64,000 nucleotides of DNA from Orthonyx spaldingii (GCA_013397795.1 VZTJ01000537.1:1-64000), one strand, 5' to 3'; positions 28,003 to 40,890 are shown, counted from the stretch's first letter. The notes: generated by a model not told the origin, from the sequence alone. Program-made: numbers and translations.

Positions 28003-28859
28003 TGAGAGGAAATAATTTGATTTTTATTTATGCCTCAACATTATCCATGAGCTTACCCTACAGCTGTACCCGTACTGGAAGCCCTGTCCTTGGAAAGGCT
28101 CCACCTGCCTGCCAGTCAGGGGAGGGAAAAATTCCGTGGTTGGGCTGCCAGCAGCCCTCCCCACTTGCTGATGGATGCCTGGATGCCCGGGAAAATCGGG
28201 CTGTGGGAGGAGCCTTAACCCTTAAAAGCAGCTAACCTGGACACAACTGGGGCCATTTTGCTTGGAGTTTCTTGGAGGTAGTGGGGGCCCACCCATGGGG
28301 TCAGTCTGGCCCCCTTCTCCCACTTCGCCTTTTCCTCCCTATGGTCCTGCTTCTCTGCCCATATCTGCTTTGCCCGGCTTCACCGTTTTCCACAGGCCAG
28401 CCACACCGCTGCATTCTTCAAGCGCAGCCATAACCGCCATTACCACTTGTTCCAAATCTGACTGCCTGCCACTGCTCCACGGACACACCTGTAGTTACAG
28501 CAACCTGTTCTTCTGCACCGGCTGAGACGTGTAGCCTGCTGCTGCTTGGAAATCATGCTCAACATGCTACAAAGGCCATGTAAAGACGCTGCAACTTATG
28601 GCACACACACACTCCATCTGCTTAGCTGATGCTGACAAAGCACAGAAGTTCTTGTCGTAAGGTTTTCACTGTCTTGTTTCTTTTTCCATCTCTCTCTCCC
28701 TCTACTCCCTCTTCTATTCCCCTTGATTAGCGACATTTACCCTTCCCTTCAATAAATAGTTCTTAAATATAATATTGCTGCGTTTGGGCTTTATTTTCGT
28801 CCAAGAAATCTATTAAAAGAACCCTCCCCGAGCCCTCTGTTTTACATTGGGATGGGACA
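28003..28859 (+). mobile_element. Solo LTR, 857 bp, 5-bp target duplication
   Basis: The element starts TGAGAGGAAA and ends GGGATGGGACA. It is flanked by the perfect 5-bp direct repeat TCATG (27998-28002 and 28860-28864). It has a GC-richer middle, a pyrimidine-rich stretch, and an AATAAA at 28751-28756 about 100 bp from the 3' end, which gives the plus orientation. No internal region or partner LTR adjoins it. A second, inverted copy lies at 37356-39355; both ends and most of the body match it. A 5-bp duplication fits ERV integration, but I do not know the family name. Confidence 0.85.
28751..28756 (+). terminator. LTR polyadenylation signal AATAAA
   Basis: AATAAA is followed by a conserved GCGTTTGGGCTTTATTTT stretch shared with the inverted copy near 37400, as expected of an LTR R/U5 region. 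Confidence 0.5.
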
Positions 28860-28864
28860 TCATG

Positions 28865-30856
28865 TATTTACTCTGTATTTCAACAGTTTAGCCACTCAGG
28901 TTTTCTGGTTTTATTTAATCATGAAGTCATATACATATATATATATATACTTCTTGAAAACTTCAGAGGAATATTCTCACATAGCCACTTAAAGTGTAGG
29001 TTTTCAATTAAATAATTCAGTCAAATCAAACTTCGTTACAACAGTGCAACAAATTATTTTCATTAATTTCTATTTCCCTGACAGACCATATTTTTCAGAT
29101 TAAGCTGTTTTATCTGAAAGAGCATTTGCAAAAAAAGACATCACATCTCAGAAGCAAATGGAAGCAAAATAAATTTTAGATACACAAATGTTGCCTCACC
29201 ACTTCTGGACTCAGCAAAAAATACAAATTTATTTTGCTCAAACAGATATAAAGGGTAGGGTTTTTTCACAGAATCCTGAGATTCTTAGAGAATATGCACA
29301 GCAATCTAATAAAAGTACTGCTAACAAAATTGTGCCCTTATTCTATACCATTAAAACAGCCTCACTCGACCCTGCAGGCTATGAAGGAAGGATTTAGTTG
29401 AATGAATCTTTCTATTTATTGCAGCCATCATTTGCAGCTATGATTGCTTTTCTCCTGCTTCTTAAACTAGGAGTTTTACTTTCTCAATTTGACCTTCTAG
29501 CTGTTGAAAATATAACACAAACAAACGAGAAAACAAGCAAGATAGATAAATAATGAACCCAAAATGAGATGGAACACAAAGGTTGTAGCAGAAACATAAC
29601 TGGCAAGACTCGAAGAGTTCTGACAATACCTTTTATTTGAGGCAGAGCGGGAAAATGTTCCTTTTCCATCCCTTTCAAGAAAATGCAAATTTTAATGTAC
29701 TGAATTGCAATGGAGTACAAAACTTCAATAAATTATAGTTTCCCACAAAAGTTGATCTATTCAGAAGCTAATTGATATAAATTGATTTTGCAGGTGGTTG
29801 TTTACCAGTGGATGATTTCCCTTTTTTTGGTTCATCTAGAATATCTCACTCTCAGAGAAAACTGTTGTTTCTGTTCTCTGACCAATTTTTATCCTTTAAG
29901 AAGCAGTATTGGTCTCCCACATAAACTAGAGAAAGTATAGTTTTCCAGTAAAAGGAAAAAACTTTTCCCTCTCCTGCCAATTGCAGTCTCCAAATGTGAG
30001 AGCAATATCTTGGTGGATCCACACACACTCTACAAAAAGTTTTTGGAGGAAGCACATTAGAGTTGGGAAAAGACAGACAGGGAATGCTAAACTCTCATAT
30101 TCTCCAAGCAATGATTAACAGTGAACATATGTTACAAGAAAAAAAGCTTAAACTACACTAAACCAAGGACTTGTGACAAAAAATAATAACAAAACCAGAA
30201 AAGCAACAAAAAACCCAACACTGTCAGGAACCCACATGGAGCTTCTCTGTGGAAATCTTCCCCTAACACTCAGGTGGCCCCTCTTCCCACTACTCTATGA
30301 AAGCTGCTCCTTTGACCTTAAGAGAAGCAGTTAAAGACAGACCCTATGGAAATTTTCTTTCATTTAAATTATGAGTGTTTAAATAACACTACTACTCTTC
30401 AAGATATAAGTAAACATAGTGGTTTCCCTCAACACATTTCACTGCCACATTTAGTGGATTGAAATAAGTTTTTTGTGGGTTTTAGTGCAGTTTACACTTG
30501 AGGAAATCATGTCATATTATCATGATATAATTGCAAATCAGTACATGCACTTCATTTACGTTTACATGTGCAGTGGGGTACAATGTAGGCATATTTCTGA
30601 TTCATTACATCTTCTCCCATCCCCACGAGGAGCAGAAATCATTTTGCAGAATTAAAATTGCATGCTTCTCAGCAAAAAACATGGTTGCAGAGAGATGTAG
30701 GAAAGAAAGAGTAAGAAGAGTTAGCCAACTTCTCAAAAATAATATTAATTTTGAGACTGCTAAGATGTAGGAATAAATTTCATTTATGCTACTTTCAAGA
30801 GAAAATTATTTTATTTTCTTTATAATTCCTTGACAAATTATGTATTTTATATGTAC

Positions 30857-30896
<40 letters not shown>

Positions 30897-31262
30897 TGTA
30901 TAAATTATACAAACATATTGAAATACCTTGAGTTAATGCATTCATATAATCTTCTACCTCAGGAATGTCATGACAGCAAGTTTTGATAGGAACATTAGCA
31001 AATCATGAATTTCCTTCACAAAACTCATCAGATCAGTGCTTAACATGCAAAGATCTCCAATGTTTAGACAGTGACAGATTAACACAAAGCTAAGAAAAAT
31101 ACCACAGTTACTGTTATTTTTACTTGTACTGTGAAGATTTCTAACTACTTTCTGTGCATAAAAGTCCTTTGGGTATTCAGCAGAATAACCTTCAAAATTT
31201 TAGAATGTGCCTTTTAACAGAATAGTTACAGTATTTTATAGAGTTCTTTTTTCCTTTCAATT
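28865..31262. other. AT-rich sequence with (TA)n, no gene seen
   Basis: Contains a short (TA)n tract at about 28932-28950 and a longer one at 30862-30895. No coding or mobile-element signal was found. Confidence 0.5.
30862..30895. repeat. (TA)n microsatellite, about 17 units
   Basis: An uninterrupted TA dinucleotide run of 34 bp, preceded by a short TG/TA transition. Confidence 0.95.
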
Positions 31263-32341
31263 TCATAGAATCATAGAATCATTAAGGTAGGAAAAGACCT
31301 CCAAGATCTTCAAGCATAACCTCAAACACTACCGTGTCAAAAAACCCATGTCACTAAGTGCCACATCTAGTCTTTTCTTGAACACCTCCAGGGATGGTGA
31401 CTGCATCACCTCCCTGGGCAGCCCATTCCAATGCTTAACCACTACTTCAGTAAAAAAAAAGCCCTCCTGATGTCCAACCAGAATCTTCCCTGGCACACAG
31501 CCTGAGACTATCCTCTTGTTCTGTCACTGATTGCCTGGGAGGAGAGACTGATCCCTACCTGGCTACACCCTCCTTTCAGGTAGTTGTACAGAGCAGTAAG
31601 GTCTCCCCCGAATCTCCTTTGCTGCAGGCTAAACATCCCCAGCTCCCTCAGCAGCTCCTCACTGGACATACACTCCAGACCCTTCCCCAGCTCAGTTGCC
31701 CTTCTCTGGACACACTCCAGCACCCCAGTTCCTGGATTGAGGGGCCCAGAACTGGACACAGCACCTGAGATGTGGCCTCACCAGTGCCCGGTACAGGGGG
31801 ACAGTCACTGCCCTGGTCCTGCTAGCCCCACTATTGTTGATACAGGCCAGGATGTCATTGGCCTTCCTGGCCACCTGGGCACAACTAGCTCATGTTCAGC
31901 TGCTGTTGACCAGCACCTTCAGGTTCTTTTCCATCAGGATCCTTATATTCCCTCTTTCTCAAGCCTTTAGCACTGTCTGGGGTTCTTGTGACCCAAATTT
32001 CTGGCCCAGACCTCACCTTGTTGAATCTCATTTAATTGGCCTTGCCCCATCAATCCAGTCTATGCAGATGCCTCTGCAGAACTTTCCTACCCTCCAGCAG
32101 ATCAACACTCCCACTTGTGTCATCTGTGAACTTACTGAAGGGACACTTGAACCCCTCATTCAGATCACTGATAAAGATAGTAAACAGGCCTGACCCCCAC
32201 ACTGAGCCATGGAGAACACCACTGCTGGATCCAGCCTCTAGCTGGATGTAACTCCATTCACCTCAACTCTCTGAGCCCAGTCAACCAGCCAGTTTCGAAC
32301 CCAGGGCAGAATGCCCCTGTACAAGGCATGAGCTGCCAATA
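31263..32341 (-). mobile_element. CR1 LINE, 5'-truncated, intact 3' end
   Basis: On the plus strand it opens with the reverse-complemented CR1 terminus (TCATAGAATCATAGAATCATT, two octamer-like units). It then passes through the 3' UTR and the last part of ORF2, and stops abruptly near 32341. Five-prime truncation is the normal outcome of CR1 insertion. Minus-strand frames read CR1 C-terminal phrases: VPLYRALVRPHLRCCVQFWAP and ALYNYLKGGCSQVGISL. Confidence 0.94.
31508..31874 (-). pseudogene. CR1 ORF2 C-terminal relic
   Basis: Two overlapping minus-strand frames (31874-31692 and 31759-31508) carry the conserved C-terminal part of CR1 ORF2. The first has LYRALVRPHLRCCVQFWAP; the second has the LRELGMFSLQQRRFGGDL and YNYLKGGCS strings. 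A frameshift separates them. This region lies after the RT catalytic core, so no enzyme activity can come from it. Confidence 0.88.
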
Positions 32342-35300
32342 GAACATCACTTGCTTTCAAAAAACCCCACGTTCCTCAAATAATCAGATATCCTCTAAAT
32401 AAACACTTTTCTCATCTCCCTAATAAAGTACTTCAGTAAAGTATTTCAATAGTACAATATATAATTGAATACACTAATGGAAATCCAAGCAAATCTCACC
32501 GTTTTAATTTTCGAAGCAATGTTTCTTGCCTAGAAAACTTTTTATAATATAAAAATTAATCCATAAAAGAAAAACTTAGGATGTTCGTATCTAGGATCCA
32601 TACATTATGCTTAAAATCCAAACTTCATGTACTAAAGTAGCATACAGTTTCCAGCTGGTCATCTAAAAGAAAATAGTGCAGATCCTTGTCACAGTGTACA
32701 ATATTAATTGTCTTATTTTTTTTAAGTATTTCAACCTGGAAAAAAAGCTTTCTTCCTATCCAAATACAGATCAATAGGAGGTGAAGTTGTGCAGGCTACA
32801 CGTCAGTTATTTTTATGGGACTCTGACAATTGTAATACAAACAAGGCAGAAGTGTTGATTTAGTTTTTTAGTAATATTAATAAAGAATTTTATCAATGGT
32901 CTCTTTGTTGAGAGCAAAAGCAAGCCTATTTCCATGCATCAAGTTATATAGTATTCATAATATTCCTCATCCATTTACACATCACAAAACAAAGTATTGA
33001 AAGGCCTGGCATATCATACAGGCATGAAATAATACACTGTGATGAAACTGCAGCTGACAGGTTTTGACACCACTAACTCTACATAGATAAAGCAAAGGAA
33101 AAATAATGACAGGAAATAGTCATTAGAATGTATAACCCTGTGCCTTGAAAAAAATAGCTATTTAAAAATTAAAAGGACAGTAACATGCTTATGAGGATCT
33201 TTATAGTTCTTTCATATTACCAAACAGTGATCAAACTTGACTGATACTTTTGCAAGAAAAAAAAATACAATACACATAGCTCCTACTATAAAGAAAATGG
33301 ATTTTTCTATATTTGAGCTCTTTTCCTACATTAATCAATAATTTCCTATATTTTAAAACTCCTTTTGCTTTGCAAGTCATTCATGGAACATATATTTTAT
33401 AAGAATGGTGTTTCTCAAAGGAATTAAAGGATGTAAGTTTCTTTAGTCATTTACCAGAGTTTTTGAATAAACTGGACAAATGGACTTAAAAGAGTTTCTG
33501 CATTTGGCAGACGCTTAGTCCCTACTCAAATCTTCACTTATCTTTCATATCATACAAAAGCAGAAGGACATCAAACAGTCTAACTATATGACAGAATTTC
33601 TTTTTCCTCAAGAAAGTTGGTCAGTAAAGTCGCAGCTCCCGTGATTAGACAAAAATCTAATAGCTCTAAAAATAAATAGTAACTCTAAAATAACTCTACA
33701 ACCTAGGAAGAGTCTGTAGAAATAAAACCTTTATAGTGCAATAAAAGACAAAATATGAAAATAGCTGTCACTGTTCTGTAGAGTATTATGACTGATGATT
33801 TTTAACCAGAAAAATATTTCAAGACCAAGTGTATTTCACAAGTATGATTTTGAAATGTACATGATAAATACATGTACAAAATGGTATCTGCATTACTGAC
33901 AATATGTACTGCTGAATCTGTTCACTTTTGATATATGTAAAGACATGTAAGTATACAGAATTATGCCTCTGTGTAGGGCTAAAAATCTTCCTACTATGGA
34001 ACATCAGCACATTTTTACAGTGAAGGCTATGTAGACTGAATTAGCTTTAATTAGTATCTGGAGTAAGGACAGCTACACAGACATAGAAATAAATGTTGAA
34101 AAAACCTTCCTCAAGAGGTGAAAACAGTTTTTGTCTCCATGTATCTTCAGACATAATACTTGTAATATCAAGTCTAGCAATGGAAAGACAGTCTTATGTG
34201 GTTTTTTTTGAAAGCCAGTTCACATGCAGATTTCTCAGAAAAAATGTTATGCACTAACTGTTTAGTTTTGCTGACTTGTAGCATCCAAGTGTGCTTGTGA
34301 AAAGCAAAGACAACTGAAATGGTATACGGGAATTGTTTCCGTATTTATAACTTCCTTCATGTCTTCTGCTGAGTTTGTAAACTCTGAAAACCTTTTCTCA
34401 AAACTGCTTGATGTGAACACAAAGCGTGATTAAACCAGGATTGCTTAAATGTTTAAAAAGCTTACAGCTCATTCCAAAACAGGAGTAACACCAACAGTTT
34501 CTTTGCAAAGATTCTACTATCCAGCATGGTGTAATAATAACCTTGGTTATAATACCTGCTACTCCAGAAGGACTGGTATGTATTGAAACCGATAGGTTTC
34601 ATACATTAGATATTTTGTCTTAGTTTTGATATTTAAGCCTGATAATATAAGATTGGTAATTACAGTTTCTAGACTATGCTTGTAGGCAGAAGTGTCATTA
34701 CAATAGGCTAGCAGAAATATAAACCAAATATACAGTAGCAGAGTGCCGGTAAATATAACTGCACCATTTTCACTAGAATTGCTTTTCTTGTTACAGTAAA
34801 ATGTGATAGCTTTAATTGAAAAAAAAAAAAAAAAAAGACAAAATTTCTGCATTGAGAAGATTAAACAAGAAATAAAAAGTCGAGACATAAAAAGAAGAAA
34901 ACCTGAAATTTTTATGAAGAGCAGTGAGGAGAACAACAAGCCTTCCTTGAACACGTTTCCATGCCTTCCTACAGACATGTTTTTTTACCTCTCATCATTC
35001 ATATTAGAAACTATAAATTTCAAGCAATTTTGCACACATGGATTAAGAAATATGTGGCTTGCCTGCTGTGCGACCCCACACTCTGCCCTGGTGAAGCACC
35101 TTCAAAACAAAGAAGTCTCACTTGAATAAATTTCTCACTATAAGCTGAACAGGATTGAAACTTAAGGTGTGGGATGTTTCCCTGCAATACAAGAAGATCC
35201 CAGCTTAAGGTGATCCTATGTGAATCTACTGTAGTATTAATTTTCCACCTTTGACTGTAAAAAAAGTTCATAATGACTTTCTTGTTCTGGCTGTATTAGA

Positions 35301-37350
35301 ATTCTCAAAAGTCCCTGAAAAAAATCTTTCCTTTCTCCTTAACTCTCCAGTATTAACACAGTTACTGCCTTTTACCACAGTTTCTCATTATAATTATAGT
35401 AAAATTTCTTTTTGAAGAATTGATTAAATTAATCAATATTCTAGATTAACAATATCTTTGATGATATTTTAAGACGATGTTTCTCATTAAATGCTGTGGA
35501 AAAGCTTTTCTCTTGAGCATACTACAGAATCACTTTGAGACAACTGAAAAAACATCAGTGGAAAAGTAGGAAAAGGGTCACTGGGGTTGATAAGACAACT
35601 TAAACTCTTGTACTCAGTTGTACCTTCCAGCAAAGATGTGTCTCATCTTCTTAACTTTTCAGTATGTATATCAGTTAATGAAAGAGACACAATATGCTTT
35701 TAGCAGACTTGAGTCCTGGAAAGCAAAAGAAAAATGCTAAGAGAACTCGTGCTTGTGATCTCTGTCACTATTAAACTCTGCTCAATCTCTCTGGGGAAGA
35801 TAAGAGAACTGTTGACTGAGCACTGCAGAAAATAGCCTAATATCTCATGTTATAAGGTACATTCCGAGAAGATTCTTCAAACATAAACCAAAGAACCAAC
35901 TATAATCCTCTACGACTACGTGAAAAACAGCCAGAGAGGTGCAAGAGCTTGTATTTGCTAGCTAGATATTTTAATACTGCTCAGAAAACAAGTGTTCTGA
36001 CTGATGTTTTCTAATGTCAACCTGATCTCCCTGGAGCTTTCTGTTAATGGCACACAAGGAACACAATTCTCCCTACTGCAAGTGAAATAATGAAGTGTAT
36101 TCATGGTGTTAAAAGACCAGCAAGCTTGGTAAATCTGTTCCTTGACTACCTGGACAGAACACAACAGATATGCAATGAATAGACACTTCAGAGAAGTAAA
36201 ATGGAGCATTGGTAATATGTTGGCTGGAGGGGAAAAAAAAAAGGAAATCCTCTGCATTTCTCTTCTGAAAACCTGAAATTCTGGTGTCCTCTCTTGAAAC
36301 ATTGTCTGGGACTGTGAACTGTGATTCCCAGCCATATCTCATTATCAATAAAGGTATGCAACCTGTTGTGACTGAGGACTGACAGTTTGGGAACACTGCA
36401 CAGTAGAAGAGAATGTAGTCACAAGTGACACTCTCAGCTACAAGGAAATAACAACTCAGCACTTCCCATTTTTCAGCAAAAAAACCCCAGCAACACTAGA
36501 AATATGCAGATACCATGAGCAAAACAATATTAATAATAACTTCCCTTTTTATTACAGTATAGTTTTCAGCTGACTGCAGGTTAAAATTTTAGATCAGACT
36601 ATTTTGATATTACCTTATCATTTCTTTCTAAAGATTTTAGAGAAATTCAACTTTGCACAACAGACAGCTCTAATACACATAAATACACCATATGCTGGAA
36701 AACATTTACAGCTGTTGGAAAAATTATTTACTTAAAATGGAAAGATTTTGAATATTGCTATTTAGCAAATAGTTTGGAATTGCTATAGCATTGTATTGTT
36801 ATTTAAATGCATATTATAAGCACTTTTTAAAAGGTGTCAAGACAGCTATATACCAAAGGATTTTCTGGTCTTCGAGAACTTGACACAAATTTTGAAAGTA
36901 GCCTCCACAAATAAGCATCTGAAATTTATAATGTAATTCTTTAAAAAACTACCTCTCTAAATCTTTATCTGACAGAATGTAGCTAAACACAACAGAAACT
37001 AACTGGTTAGTTATTTCCCTATGCTAAAAAAAAAAAAAAAAAAAAAAGGCTGTACCTGTTCCAAAGTGAAATACAGACTCTTCTCAGCACCTATGCACAT
37101 TAAAATGGTGGTGGCCAGTGAAGTAAAGGTATCAGACTACTTGGCTTAGTTATAGCCAAAGATTAGAAAGATGGACTGAGAATATAAACTGCTCAATATA
37201 CTCAATAAACTGCTCAAAATGACACTCATAGGACAAAAGCCAATGCTTTTCTGTAGGCAATATCTTATAATTCCCAGTAAACAAACACATGATTAGAGCA
37301 GAATAAATGAGTCATCCTTTGCCTCCATAGTTTTGGAATGACATAGTGAC
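32342..37350. other. AT-rich sequence with two poly(A) runs, no gene seen
   Basis: Holds A18 at 34819-34836 and A22 at 37026-37047. I looked upstream of both runs for processed-pseudogene or SINE bodies and recognised none. Frames in the region are short or composed of low-complexity codons. Confidence 0.5.
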
Positions 37351-37496
37351 AACCATGTCCCATCTCAGTTTAAGACACAGGGCTTGGGGACGGTTCTTTT
37401 TAATGGATTTCTCAGACAAAAATAAAGCCCAAACACTGTAATCTTATATTTGAGAACAGTTTATTGGTGGGAAGAGTAGATGTCCCTACTGAAGTG

Positions 37497-38089
37497 TGAT
37501 AAATGCATAATATAATGTTGGCTCTTCACAAATAAAATGAAGGCTATGTGTAGCTTTATTATAAGAATATAGGTTTTTGAAATAATAACTAATGCTTTTA
37601 TTTTCTGTTAAACTTAGACATAGTAGTAGGATAGCTGATATAGTTATGCTTGTGGCTATTGAACTGTCTGCTTGGCTGGATAACATCCAATGAATGTGTG
37701 ATGAAGACTTCTGTCAACTATCGGCAGCTCCCGTCTGTAAGAACCACGGACCAAAGCCCAGTCTGGAGGCAATAACAAAAACAGACTAAAACCACAACCA
37801 AGAAGTACACATGCTCTAAAAAGGCGGACCCAAAGAGGAGTCATGCTAAACAGTTCCTGGAAAATGGAAATTAGTTGAGGGAGTTATGAATATGCATAAT
37901 TGTTAATGAATATGCATCAGGCTGATGCAATCGAAAGAGTATGTAAAGGATGCCCCAGTAACAACAGGTGTGCTCTTGCCCGAGTGCCAAGCATCCTAGC
38001 GCTAGTACTTTTGCTTTATTGTATTTGTCCCCTATTGTCTTTTATTAAACTTTTAAATTCTAATAGGAGAGTGAACTGCGTTTTTCACA
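37497..38089 (+). mobile_element. Nested solo LTR, 593 bp
   Basis: Bounded by TGATAAATG at the left and GTTTTTCACA at the right (TG...CA), with near-perfect 6-bp direct repeats GAAGTG (37491-37496) and GAAGAG (38090-38095). Aligning the host LTR to its 28-kb relative shows continuity broken exactly here. Two 'aatatgcat' motifs lie at about 37888-37896 and 37907-37915, and an ATTAAA signal at 38044-38049 supports plus orientation. A 6-bp duplication suggests a class II (ERVK-like) element. Confidence 0.75.
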
Positions 38090-38440
38090 GAAGAGTGATA
38101 GAAAAGGGAGCAGAGAGGGGAAAAGGGAGAAAGAGAAAGAAGCAAGACAGTGACAGCGTTTACGACAAGAACTTCTGTGTTTTGTCAGCGTCAGCGCAGC
38201 AGATGGAGCGTGTGTGCGTCACGAGTTGTGGTGTGTTTGCATAGTTATTTGTAGCGCGTTGAGTGCGATTTCCAAAAAGCAGCAGACTGTGTGTCTCTGT
38301 TGTTGCCGAAGAACAGGCTGCTATAGCTCCGGGCACGTCTGTGGAGTAGTTGCGGGTGGTCAGGGTTGGGACGCGATGGCAGCTGCAGCACGGTGGGACG
38401 GTGTCTGTGGCTGGCTCTGCCTGGCTGCAGCAGTGGCAAG

Positions 38441-38812
38441 GCAGCTGCGGCGTGGCGCCCGCATTGTTGGGTGCAGGCAGAGAAGGGGCAGCTGCAGCAT
38501 GGCGCCTGCATTGTTGGGTGCAGGCAGAGAGGAGGCAGCTGCGGCGGCGGTGGTGCCTGTGTAGCTGGGTACGGGCTGAGAGGAGGCAGCTGCGGCGGCG
38601 GTGGTGCCTGTGTAGCTGGGTACGGGCTGAGAGGAGGCAGCTGCGGCATGGCGCCCGCGTGGTTGGGTGCAGCTGGAGAGGAGGCAGCTGTGGCAGCAGT
38701 GCCTGCATGGCTGGATACAGGCCGAGAGGAGGGAGCTGTGGCATGGCGCCCACATGGTGGGGTGCAGCCGGAGAGGAGGCAGCTGTGGCATGGCGCCTGC
38801 ATGGCAGGATCG
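38441..38812. repeat. GC-rich minisatellite, eight 47-51 bp units
   Basis: Units start GCAGCTGYGGC and most end GAGAGGAG. Starts are at 38441, 38488, 38535, 38586, 38637, 38684, 38732 and 38779. Lengths are 47, 47, 51, 51, 47, 48 and 47 bp, plus a final partial unit. The two 51-bp units are identical; the others differ by point changes. The array is absent from the related LTR at 28 kb, so it expanded within this LTR lineage. Confidence 0.92.
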
Positions 38813-39360
38813 ACGGCTGTAGCTGCGTGTCAGCAGTCGGTGGCAAAGGGGCACGAGAGGCGGCGGCGGCTGCGGCCGCGGCAGTTTTCAAGCGGTGGTG
38901 GTTTGCGCCCACGTGGCTCCATGAAAGCGACGAGGAGGCGGTAGAGCACGAGGTCATCACGGCGATGGGCTGGTTCGCAAACAGTGACGCCAGGCAAAGC
39001 AAATACTGGCAGAGAAGCAGGACCACAGAGAGGAAAAGACGAAGGGGAGCCAAGCTGACCCTACAGGTGGGACCCCGCTCCCTCCACAAACTCCAAGCAA
39101 AATGGCTGCGGTTGTGTTCCAGTGAGCTGCTTTTCAAGAGTCAAGGCCCGTTCCACAGCACAATTTTCCTGGGCATCTGGGCAGGTGGGGGGGGAGTGCT
39201 ACTGGCAGCCCAACCATGCAAGTTTTCCCTTCCCTGATCAGCGGCCAGGCAGAGACTCCCCAGGGACAGAGCTCCCAACACAGGCAGAGCCCCAGGGCAA
39301 TCTCATGAACAACATAATGTTGAGGCATAAACAAAAATCAAACTGATCCCTCTCAAACCA

Positions 39361-40764
39361 ATTAAGGGAAGTACACAGAATAGTCAAACAGAGCTTTCTC
39401 AGCAGCTCGACCCAGGGAAATTATGGAAACAGGACATCACCATTGCCAGATGGTCTCTAGATGAAACACACTTCTCTGATCCTGTCTTCTGTAGTGCAAC
39501 AAATATTTAATTGTTACTACAGATAGAAATATTTTGCTTGATTCAAGGATACTAAGGTGTTGTAGTAACATCAGCAATGTCAAAATTCCGAAAAACAGAA
39601 AATTAACCCTATGGGAACACAGTGGTTTTGGCACTATTTTTCATAAATAATATTGCTATTGGCAAACAAGGTAATAAAGGTAATATTTCTACATGCAAAT
39701 GAGTGCATAATGCTAGCTGTAAGGTGCATTTTCTGTGCCTCTTCAAAAGAATACTAAATTTTGGGGAAAAAAGTAAATTATTTACACAAAGTTTTTTGTC
39801 AGGTTGAGGTACTAAACTAATACCTAGCTAGCTCTTGTGGTGCATTCATCATCAGTGATTTGATACATTGTTCTTTCCATTTAACAAAATAATACACACA
39901 ATGATTGTAAACTGCAAGATGGTATAAATCCTGCCTTAGATGTAAGAGAAGGTTTTAACGGGTTTTAGAGGTATACATAGCTGATATACAGTACCTCTAA
40001 TGCATCAAGATTACACAAAAATTGGGGTAGTATTTGACCATGAGAGTTTTGCAGCACAGTAAGAACACTGAACATAGACACATATCAAGACTCACTCTAA
40101 GTTTGTGATAGGTGGATTTGTCACAGTATCTTGTGAAAAAAAGCTAATTAATTGAGTGTACTCAGTGTACTGAGATGTGGAATATGAATATATGAACAAT
40201 ATCCAAGCACTAACATGAGTAAGAAGGTGGAATAAAAACTTTCACTAATAAAGAAAAAAATAAGGATTATGTCATGTGGGGCATTGGGCCTAATGAAATA
40301 TTCAGCAGACAGGATCTGTATTTATACCTGGCTCACAGATCTTACAACAGACAAAGGAAATTTAGAAAGATAAGCTTTTATGGTATTTCTATTGATTATT
40401 GTTAAAAATCCAATTAAGAACAAGAACATAACAGAATATTCTGAATGGTAGCAGCAAGAGTTGTCACTTAGGCTCTTAAGCATATGTTAGAAAGCCTTAC
40501 AATTTAATATTAGAAGACATGAAAGAACTACTATTCTTTAGATTCATACTTGGAAAAAGTATGAAGTAGAAAAAGAATTGCATAAACAAAACCTCAGTAA
40601 AATCATGCTTTCAATATTTTACTGTCAGATTTCTGATAACAAGAAATAAATACAGAGACAGTAGTTTGGAACACAAAAACAATCACTGAAGCCAAGCTAA
40701 GGAGAGAAGCAGGGCATTATAGATTGCTGAGGCCTCCCTGGCCATCATATCACTAAACAGGGAA
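39361..40764. other. AT-rich sequence, no gene seen
   Basis: Unique-looking sequence between the inverted LTR and the next CR1 fragment. No signal was recognised. Confidence 0.5.
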
Positions 40765-40890
40765 ACATAGAATTTGATTGGATTTAGGTTGGAAGAGACT
40801 TTAAACCTCATATCATTCCAATCGTCATGCCATGGATAAAGACACACTTCATCAGACTAGGTTGCTCAGAGCACCATCCAGTCTAGCCTT
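40765..40890 (-). mobile_element. CR1 LINE 3' fragment
   Basis: On the plus strand it reads as a mutated reverse-complement CR1 tail: 'catagaatttgattgg', 'ttaggttggaagagac', 'ccatggataaagacac', 'gttgctcagagcacc'. Each has a direct CR1 counterpart in the standard order. Similarity ends abruptly at about 40890. Confidence 0.85.

Larger units (their letters stand above)
37356..39355 (-). mobile_element. Inverted copy of the 28-kb LTR, with insertions
   Basis: Reverse-complemented, it matches the LTR at 28003-28859 at both ends: the 5' stretch 'tttatgcctcaacatta' and the 3' stretch 'gtttgggctttattttt' to 'gatgggaca'. It is bounded by a perfect 5-bp direct repeat AACCA (37351-37355 and 39356-39360). 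It spans 2000 bp against 857 bp. The excess comes from a nested 593-bp LTR (37497-38089) and a GC-rich stretch including a minisatellite (38441-38812). Large overlapping frames on both strands here arise from the GC-rich repeats and are not genes. Confidence 0.85.

Noticed and set aside
34803..35129. 108-codon plus-strand frame beginning with a lysine run
   Set aside because: The N-terminus is a poly(A) tract; there is no domain or splice context.
37026..37047. A22 run as the tail of a processed pseudogene or SINE
   Set aside because: No recognisable gene or SINE body and no flanking direct repeat found upstream.
38160..39237. Large overlapping frames on both strands (325, 295, 192, 185 and 164 codons)
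   Set aside because: They coincide with the GC-rich minisatellite and LTR. All frames stay open because stop codons are rare in the unit; the peptides are low-complexity and resemble no family.
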